Shown: piece by piece, positions 56,969 through 64,000 of the stretch
How the letters are laid out: each line of letters begins with the position of its first letter
Position numbering within the stretch: position 1 is the stretch's first letter
Source of the DNA: Pectinophora gossypiella
Taxonomy: Eukaryota; Arthropoda; Insecta; Lepidoptera; Gelechiidae
Assembly (NCBI RefSeq): GCF_024362695.1
Contig: NC_065404.1
Span: forward strand, 9,278,604 to 9,342,603
DNA: 64,000 bases
Direction of reading: 5' to 3'
Translations under genes and position numbers: made by a program
The notes under the pieces: generated by a model
Databases searched by the model: none
Told to the model about the DNA's origin: nothing
The model's input: the letters and a program-made list of their open reading frames with translations, nothing else

Positions 56969-57802
56969 TATGTATTGATTTTTTATTATAATATATGTCC
57001 TCTTTTAAAACACGGTACTTACCCATTATTTAAAAATGTTTAAATAATATGCGTTATTACAAAAATATTTTTCCAATATTCCTTTTCTCAGATTGTAGTA
57101 TTTTTAGTTTTTTATTTATATTTATTCTCTTCATACAAAATCTCTTTATAAATTGTCACTGACATTCTATTACACTTGTCAAGTAGTCAAAGCCTTTAGA
57201 GAAAAAAAAACTATCACGCACACAAACTAACATTGACACCTCTACACGCTCAGCAAATACACTGTAATCTGCACCACTACAAATGTAGAATTGATCAAAA
57301 TTGAGGGTCTGAAATATGGTACTTCTCGTATTCGGACCCTAAATTTTTGTTAGTTTGCGAAAATAATACACCAAAATATTACTATTTATCGGTTTTATAA
57401 CAATATTCCTCTAACCGTTTTCCTGTAGCACTGCATCAACTTTTGTATGGAAAACGAATCACCTTAACTGTACATTTTCTGTCTACAAAGATAAAAGTTA
57501 TTTTATCACTTTAATTTCAATTAGTTATCTTCTCATAAATTGTTTTTCAGCTTATCCTGTTCAAGATCTAGACGAGTAACAAACTTGTTTGTAGAAATCC
57601 TCTAAAATAACGACCAGGTTTAATGAACCCAGTCTAGTAGTTACTAAGTATTATGTCGCGTCTATCAGTTAGAAAAAATATTACAGAAGTAAGTTTTAGG
57701 TTGTGTGTTTCAAGTCAGAACACATTCTCCAAAGAAATGGTTCAAATCATAGACAAAACATAAATAAATGTAAATGGTCCAAATAGCCTTCGTTTACTGG
57801 AT

Positions 57803-57845
57803 TCGAATCCAGTCAAACGCTAACCACTAGACCACAGAGACTGCT
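57803..57845 (-). repeat. tRNA-like fragment
   Basis: On the minus strand, TCTGTGGTCTAGTGGTTAGC and GGATTCGAATCCAGT have A- and B-box form, but the spacing is too short and no cloverleaf forms. Probably a SINE head remnant. Confidence 0.4.
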
Positions 57846-58462
57846 AAAAGTGTTAAATGTTGAATTGACCCTAAACTGCAAGTTATGTTCCTAAACTATC
57901 GTTCCCTTTAATTAAGTTTTAACATCTGTCCCTACTTTTGATGCAAATAGTCATTGTGGTACAGAATTAATTATATAAATTGCGCTAGAGTGTTTAATCG
58001 GTCCTCTGACGAAAAATAATTACCCAACCCACATTTGACAACAGGATAACTTTTGTGAGATAACTCAATTTTCTTCGCCCACCAATCTTCCGAAACAAAT
58101 ATTTCAGAAGTTAAATTTTACATATATGAAAAAGTAATGTTTCTTTAATAAAATGGGAATTACTTAGCGGCAATCTTACACAATAAATAAATGTTATTAC
58201 CTATTAAATCCATTATGACGTAGGTATCACAAAAAGCTTGGTTTACCGTGGGTACGTAATGTACCTATTTCACCATGCGATGTATATTCATCTGTCTACC
58301 CCAATTTGGAAATATAGTTTATGTTTGTTATTCCATTAATATAATTAAAGATATTACTGTAACTACATAATATACTCGTATTTCCGCAATAAAATGAGTA
58401 GTGATGCATTAATTTGGCTCATCGCTCATGCCCACAATGCATAAATAAGACCACTCACCAAC

Positions 58463-58815
58463 ATCATCTCCCAAGCCTTATCCCGTTTTTCACAGGGTCC
58501 GCTTACCTAACCTGAAGATTTGACAGGTCCGGTTCTTTGCATAAGCGACTGCCTGTCTGACCTTCCAACCCGCGAAGGGAAACCAGCCCAATACAGGTTA
58601 GGTCACATACCTCCGAAAATGCATTTCTCGGGAATGTGGGTTTCCTCGCGATGTTTATCTTCACCGCTGAGCATGTGATAATCATTTATGATCCTAACAT
58701 GAATTCGAAAACAAATTCGACAATCGTTGGTTTATTGTACTGGATTCGAACCTGCGACCTCAAAGTGAGAGGCAAGCTTTCTACCAACTGGGCCAGCACA
58801 GCTCTCCCGCCAACC
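58463..58815 (-). mobile_element. tRNA-derived SINE, third family (copy 3)
   Basis: It has the same head (TGGCCCAGTTGGTAGAAAGC, GGTTCGAATCC) and body as 47465-47785, over ~350 bp. CACCAAC flanks it (58456-58462 and 58816-58822) as a likely short TSD. Confidence 0.85.
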
Positions 58816-59398
58816 CACCAACGTAAATTCTTATTGAACTGTGTTTTGCCCCTTCACGAAGTATCCTCAGGATAAGGATATGTGATCCGCCGACATGAGT
58901 CGCAATAAATGATTATTTCTGTCTTCTCTGCACCGAATGAACTGTTTCAATCATGTTGCCTTTATTGGACACGGTTTAGCCCTAAAACATTACTCTACCA
59001 GCCCTGCAGATTAACCCCAAATACAGTCTTGGCACGTAACTACGGTACTATGTAACTAACCTAGTTGTCAAAGTCGTTCACGTGATATCAATACCTAACA
59101 GCCGCCATATATCAGAAGCTTGGACCAAAAGCCACTGCAAATGACACATAGAAGCTCAAAACAAAAACTAGAAACTGAAAGACTGTATTAAGTACTTACC
59201 CAACAATGACTGACCTCCCCAATTGGCAACTTGACAGTTAAAACAACAACCTAGGAAATATGTCAAATATGGTAGGTAGTTTATCATTTAACGATAATTA
59301 TCTAATAGTAATTTTTATTAAAATCATTTTTAAATATTTTATTTTTACAAAATAAGAATGCAATTTTTTTGCGTATAAAATAAGCGTTTGTAATTTTT

Positions 59399-59595
59399 TT
59401 TATTAATTCTTTCAAATATTTTTCTCTCAGACGACGCCCTGAGCCGAGGTTCGCGCCCAACTGGGCACCCTCAGGCCTGTTGTCTTAAAACGTTGTACCG
59501 GGTGAGAGCCTTCAGCGCTCCCCATTTGTCCGGCCAAGTAATTAATGCCACCTGGGGCAAATCTACGATAAGTCACGCCAAAAAAAAAAACAAAA
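59399..59595 (+). mobile_element. 5'-truncated LINE 3' UTR copy, 9-bp TSD
   Basis: From ATTAATTCTTTCAAATATTT through CTCAGACGACGCCCTGAGCC, TTGTACCGGGTGAGAGCC and GTCACGCC plus an A-run. GTAATTTTT flanks it (59390-59398 and 59596-59604), though AT-rich sequence makes the exact ends uncertain. It is the longest clean copy of the LINE 3' UTR outside the full-length element. Confidence 0.82.
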
Positions 59596-59679
59596 GTAAT
59601 TTTTAAATACTTACTTATCCAAAAACTGTAAAGTAGCCAATTGTGTTTTATAAAAAAGCACAAAATCTCGTTCTTCTTC

Positions 59680-60022
59680 TATCGTGTGGATTGTGAAGTG
59701 GATTACCAAACCCATCAACCCTGGTGTCAGGGTTATTACTTAGCCGCTATAGGCCCCTGACATGACTCATGTAACGACTACATACTTACAGTAAGTAATA
59801 ACCTTTCAGTAAGTAGGTAATAACCGGGACCAACGGCTTAACGTGCCTTCCGAAGCACAGATCATCTTACTTTTGGACAATCAGGTGATCAGCCTGTAAT
59901 GTCCTAACCAAACTAGGGATCACAAAGTGATTTTTGTGATATGTCCCCACCGGGATTCGAACCCGGGACCTGAGCCCTCTGGATCGTGAGCCCAACGCTC
60001 AACCACTGGACCACGGAGGCCG
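59680..60022 (-). mobile_element. tRNA-derived SINE (second family), near full length
   Basis: On the minus strand: GGCCTCCGTGGTCCAGTGGT, a GGGTTCGAATCCC B box, GGGGACATATCACAAAAATC, GGCTGATCACCTGATTGTCC, then the core GTGCTTCGGAAGGCACGTTA AGCCGTTGGTCCCGG. The tail has GGGGCCTATAGCGGC and AACCCTGACACCAGGGTT. The head resembles a tRNA with T-arm intact, but the 3' acceptor strand is absent. Confidence 0.82.
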
Positions 60023-60767
60023 TGGATCTTGCCGAGAATCTTGTTGACCGTCAGTCAATAATGTCCCACTCACATGCTAGTTCGTATTATCTATTAAAGT
60101 GTAGAGAATAAATACAATCAAGCGAATGCGGACGATAACAGCTCTCCTACTGGGCGACAATAGGAGATAATTGTTTGCCAATACCACTTCAACCAGGACT
60201 CTTAACTTCCTGCACTTGTTCGTTGACTTACCTACTTGAACCGACTACGATAATGGCATTATGACATTCCTTAATTACACTGATCTGAAAAACTAAATAG
60301 GTACTACACTTTTTAAATTATAATAACTTTTTAATACCGACGACGTGACTTGTTTACTTGACTTGACTTGTTGTTGTTGTGTGTTATGCTGTGTTCCAAC
60401 TTATTAAGTTCGACATGTATTTTGTACACAACACGTTCGAAACAAAAATGACTCAAAATGTGTAGTTGAGGCTTTGAACACTCTGCGATCATGCCAGCCT
60501 CGTTAATGTAGGTGTATAGTTTAATAATTAGAAAGAAAGATGATTAAATTATCTATACAACGTTCTTTATTTTAAATCACTAATTTTTATAGTGTAGATT
60601 TTTTTTATTATTATAAGTGTAGTATTTATTTTTGCAGGCTGGTGTATTTCAAAAACTTCTAAAAAGCGTTTATTTAATCCAGAATGTGCTTATCTAGATT
60701 ATAAACCTTATTTCTTTTAGAAAGCTTTAAACGTGTCTGATATTTTTTGATATTGCTATCCTAACTA

Positions 60768-60995
60768 TACAGGGTGTTAGTGACATCGTAACGAATATTG
60801 AGGGGGATGATTCAGACCATGATTCTGAGTTAATATTAAGTGGAATTTCCCGTCGCAAAATTCATGTTTCTTTTTTAGCTTTCTTTAAATTATTTTCAAT
60901 TTTATACTTTTGCGATAGAAAATTAATATCAACTCAGAATCATGGTCTGAATAATCCCTCAAAGTTTTCGTTACGATGTCACTTAATACAGGGGT
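60768..60995. mobile_element. TACAGGGTG-family palindrome
   Basis: TACAGGGTGTTAGTGACATC, CGTAACGAATATTGAGGGGG, CAGACCATGATTCTGAGTTA, AT-rich centre, then AATATCAACTCAGAATCATG, GTCTGAATAATCCCTC and TTACGATGTCACTTAATAC. The left arm is close to the family consensus. Confidence 0.83.
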
Positions 60996-61294
60996 ATTAA
61001 AATGAGAAAGAGTACTCTTTCACGGCTTAAAGTATTTAATCGATGATGTACATTTTTTAATAAAGAACAAAATTATTTCCTTAACCAAAGTCCGCGCAGC
61101 AGAATTCAGACAATTAGTGTGATTAGTGTAGAATGTTATCTGTGGATTTTGCGTATTGCTGCTTCCTTTTTACGTAGGTACCTACCTATTACAATAATAT
61201 CCTCCAATATATTACTTACCTCTTGACTTTGTTATATATTTATTTTACTTACAGGGAAAGTTTTTATCCCATTTTTACTAAAATATACACATAC

Positions 61295-61372
61295 TATAAA
61301 CTCACGCTCGTAATTCCTAATGAGGTGAGCAGAGCCACAAGTAATCAAAGACAACTTACAGACACCAAAATA
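61295..61372 (+). repeat. Dispersed repeat, same family as 35207
   Basis: AAACTCACGCTCGTAATTCC, TAATGAGGTGAGCAGAGCC and ACAAGTAATCAAAGACAACT. Confidence 0.55.
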
Positions 61373-62479
61373 TAATTTCTTTGAATAGGATTTTAAGTTC
61401 AATATAATTCCGTTTATAATATTTTTCTATAAAGCTGGCATACGGTAATTTCTAAACACGACAAATGCGGAACAAAATGTTTACAAACGCCTACATTTTA
61501 AATTTCCTTCCCCATTATTTCCCTAATGGGTTTTACAACTTCGTAATAACGTGTATCATAAAAGCGAATTATCTCAATATCAATATTCATTTCACCATTG
61601 ACTTCAGGAGTACGAATGCCTTTCATAATAGTACTTAATAAAGTTATATGGACTGATCAAACCAACCGATGCGATTCGGTGATGGTAAGTATGGTATTAT
61701 TTTCCACAGAAATGGAAGCACGTTTCGCCAATTTTGCCGTAAAAGGCGTATAAACAGGTATTATTGAAGTAGGTGAAACGAACAAAATAGGTTATGCCCT
61801 GAAGCTGGCAGGAGTATTGGTAAGAATGTCTGAAAAACGTATCTGAATAATTTGTGTTCAGATGCTTTTGAGCCCAAAATTATTTCTGAAGTGAGCCAAC
61901 GGCACACCCAATTGTAGTTATCGATATCGTACACGAGGCCAGGTGAGGTAAGATAAGATAAGATATTTATTGCATTCCTGATGTTTTACAAAGGTCTTAT
62001 GAATAAAAGAAAGTACAAACAGGAACCCTGTAAGGGCACTACAACAGCTTAAAATTTAAAGAAAAAAAAATTAGTAGAGATTATGTTAAGAAAAAAATAA
62101 GAATAAAAGATAGCTACATTTACAATTATCAGTATTTCATAGATTCGTTAAAAAACTCATGCAGCGTATAGAATGCTTTTTCAGTTAAGTATTTTTTAAC
62201 GACAATCTAGCTCAGCCGCTGGTAGGGATCGGAGAGTTCTATATGTAGTATCAAAAATGAACATTATTATTAAACATGCACCACTTTTAGCCATCCGGTG
62301 CAAATCAAAAATCAAAAAATTGTATAAGTATATCTGTGAATATTTCAGCAGCTCGTGTATCATTTTCGTCTTTGTGAAAACTGTGATAATACGAACTCGC
62401 CCCTATCTGTTTTGACGACTACACAATGCACGTGGTTTATGCATCCTTTAAATAATTAATTATTGTTACATTCGGTTGA

Positions 62480-62770
62480 GTAGCTCGGTGGCGCAGCGGT
62501 AAACGCGCTCGGTCTGCGATTGTTGAAGTTAAGCAACTTTCGCAAAGGCCGGTCATAGGATGGGTGACCACAAAAAAAAATGTTTTCATCTCGAGCTCCC
62601 TCGTGCTTCGGAAGGCACGTTAAGTCGTTGGTCCCGGCTGCATTAGCAGTCGTTAATAACCATCAATCCGCACTGGGCCCGCGAGATGGTTTAAGGCCGA
62701 TCTCCCTATCCATCCATAGGGAAGGCCCGTGCCCCAGCAGTGGGGACGTTTATGCGCTGATGATGATGAT
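62480..62770 (+). mobile_element. SINE with tRNA-like plus 5S-like head (copy 3), 10-bp TSD
   Basis: This is the cleanest copy. The tRNA-like region is GTAGCTCGGTGGCGCAGCGG. The 5S-like region carries GAAGTTAAGCAAC and GGATGGGTGACC, matching the box A and box C areas of arthropod 5S rRNA at about the right spacing. An A-run, the core CGTGCTTCGGAAGGCACGTT AAGTCGTTGGTCCCGG, and a tail GCCCCAGCAGTGGGGACGTT ending in TGATGATGATGAT follow. ATTCGGTTGA flanks it exactly (62470-62479 and 62771-62780). Confidence 0.92.
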
Positions 62771-63075
62771 ATTCGGTTGACTTTCAAGTAGCAAAGACAT
62801 GCATAAGTCTGTTTGTGTTTTATTTTATGAATTATTCAAACATAGAGCTTAGATAGATATGATAAATAATAGAAAGTTGTTAATAAAAATCAAATGAACG
62901 ATATCCGTGACAAAATTGTTATTACTTATTACTAAAAATAATTAATTTATACAGAAGGATTCATTGATTTGGAAACAAATTGTTCCCATTTAAAACGTTA
63001 ACGAACTCTTCAGAAAATACGTTTTAAAATAAGTAATTCGAGTTGGTATATTTATTTTTAAAACGTTAGGTACGA

Positions 63076-63912
63076 TGTCCTGCTTAAATACCTCATCTAA
63101 TCTAGCCTACAAGATCCTACTGCTGGGCAAAGGCCTCCTCTTCCTCTTTCCATTTTTCGCGGTCCTGTGCGTAGGTACTCCGGCCAGTCCCTCCGGCAAG
63201 CGTCCAAGTCACGCCATCTCTTTCGAGGTCTACCACGACGCCTGTACCCGTCATGAGGCACCCAATGTGTGACGATCCATGCCCACCGCTCAGGGTGCAT
63301 GGGGCAAACATGTCCGGCTCACTCACATTTGAGTCTGATTTTTTGAACGTAGTGTTGTGTTTCGGACTCGATCAATTCGTTTGACACCTAACACACTACG
63401 CTCAATCGCTCTTTGGTAGACCTTGAACCTGGACTTTTGACGTTCGATCAATGACCAGGTCTGGGCACCGTAGGTAAGGATCGGCAGAATACACATGTTG
63501 ATGAGCTTTCGCTTTAATGAAATAGGAAGATCCCCTTTCATTAGGTGTTTCATCGACCAGTAGCTCTTCCACGCATTTTCGATACGGCGATCAATCTTTT
63601 TTTCTTGCCAGTTTTGGAAAGAGACTGTCTGGCCCAAGTAGATGTATTCATCGACATAATGTATTTCCTGCCCATCAACCTTGACCCTACGTTTTGTGCT
63701 GTTGGTCATAACCTCAGTCTTCGATCTGTCTATCGCAAGCCCAACCTCAAGACCTGCTGTGCTAAGGTCTTGAAGCATCTGTTCGAGCTCAACTGATGTA
63801 GGCGCAAAGAGTACTATGTCATCGGCAAACCGAAGATTGGTTAGTCTCTTCCCTTGGATGACAATTCCTCTCGTCTCCCACAAATCTGCCAGCTTTCTGA
63901 ATCTGTCGATCC
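63076..63912 (-). pseudogene. RTE-type LINE ORF2 C-terminal half, frameshifted
   Basis: In minus orientation an open frame (63883-63323) starts WETRGIVIQGKRL TNLRFADDIVLFA, giving the RT catalytic FADD, then YIYLGQ, LKRKLINMCILPILTYGAQT W, and QRAIERSVLGVKRIDR. This order is typical of RTE-clade LINEs. Downstream frames continue in two alternating registers (HPERWAWIVTHWVPHDG, GRPRKRWRD, LDACRRDWPEY, AQDREKWKEEEEAF), so at least two frameshifts lie between 63330 and 63110. It ends in TTTGCCCAGCAGTAGGATC and TAGGCTAGATTAGATG. The endonuclease and N-terminal RT are absent (5' truncation near 63912). Confidence 0.85.
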
Positions 63913-64000
63913 TTATACACCATTTTCGCTTAATCCACTTTCATCAAAATCTTCCAATTACCATGTGACATAATGAACTTACAAAATAATTATTGAACAA

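Larger units (their letters stand above)
48416..64000 (+). other. GPCR intron 4, left part (>15.5 kb, acceptor not in window)
   Basis: It opens with GTGAGT. I searched for an acceptor followed by a TM5-ICL3-like frame and found none, so I treat everything to the window end as intron. It contains the 2.7-kb composite element, SINEs, LINE copies and an RTE remnant, listed separately. Stretches with nothing I can name: 48430-49380, 50230-51200, 54430-55230, 55650-56190, 56980-57800, 57850-58450, 58830-59380, 60030-60760, 61380-61940 and 62790-63070. A retroelement-like block (AGATAAGATATTTATTGCAT) is near 61960. Confidence 0.65.

Noticed and set aside
57541..57580. Possible next GPCR exon after TTTTTCAG (CTTATCCTG...)
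   Set aside because: The frame hits a stop after a few codons and does not resemble ICL3/TM6.
59943..60022. Possible genuine tRNA gene
   Set aside because: A and B boxes are good, but the acceptor stem does not close and the sequence continues into a SINE body shared with 52445-52690.
61250..61300. Acceptor-like TTACTTACAG followed by GGAAAG
   Set aside because: The downstream translation has no GPCR character and soon stops.

Overview
The window looks like a lepidopteran (moth or butterfly) nuclear genome segment. The noncoding DNA is AT-rich and full of the GGTAGGTACCTA-type steps common in Lepidoptera. It also carries repeat families typical of that order, such as the ...GAGTCGGACTCGCACTTGGCCG... 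repeat, Helitron-like ends in GGGTCGCTAGT, and tRNA-derived SINEs. No bacterial-type operon, CRISPR array or intact rRNA/tRNA gene is seen.

The only host gene I can support is a class A (rhodopsin-like) neuropeptide GPCR on the + strand. It resembles the insect trissin receptor. Four coding exons are visible (21187-21421, 31242-31386, 37651-37810, 48218-48415), each with AG/GT splice sites and compatible phases (1, 2, 0, 0). Joined, they encode 246 residues: an N-glycosylated N-terminus and TM1-TM5. TM6, TM7 and the C-tail must lie beyond base 64000. The introns are about 9.8, 6.3, 10.4 and more than 15.5 kb.

The rest is a dense, layered set of mobile elements. Intron 1 holds a full-length, apparently young Jockey-type LINE in antisense (25066-30606), with an 11-bp target-site duplication (TSD), a 52-nt poly(A) tail, an intact ORF1 and an ORF2 broken by one frameshift. 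At least five tiny 5'-truncated copies of its 3' end, several with clear TSDs, lie elsewhere. RTE-type and CR1-type LINE remnants are scattered throughout; the largest is at 63076-63912. There are three SINE groups. One has a composite head, tRNA-like followed by a stretch closely matching the 5S rRNA internal promoter, and a LINE-like tail. A palindromic family with ends TACAGGGTGTTAGTGACATC occurs about nine times and also bounds a larger 2.7-kb composite at 51204-53912. Other foldback elements and small inverted-repeat elements fill the introns.

Points most worth a second look: the tRNA/5S composite SINE; the cluster of four exact TATCGATA sites at 52867-53065; the adjacent GAAA-looped hairpins at 8671-8717; the ~220-bp direct repeats flanking GPCR exon 3; and the larger relative of the TACAGGGTG palindromes. 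All calls come from reading the sequence; no database search was possible.
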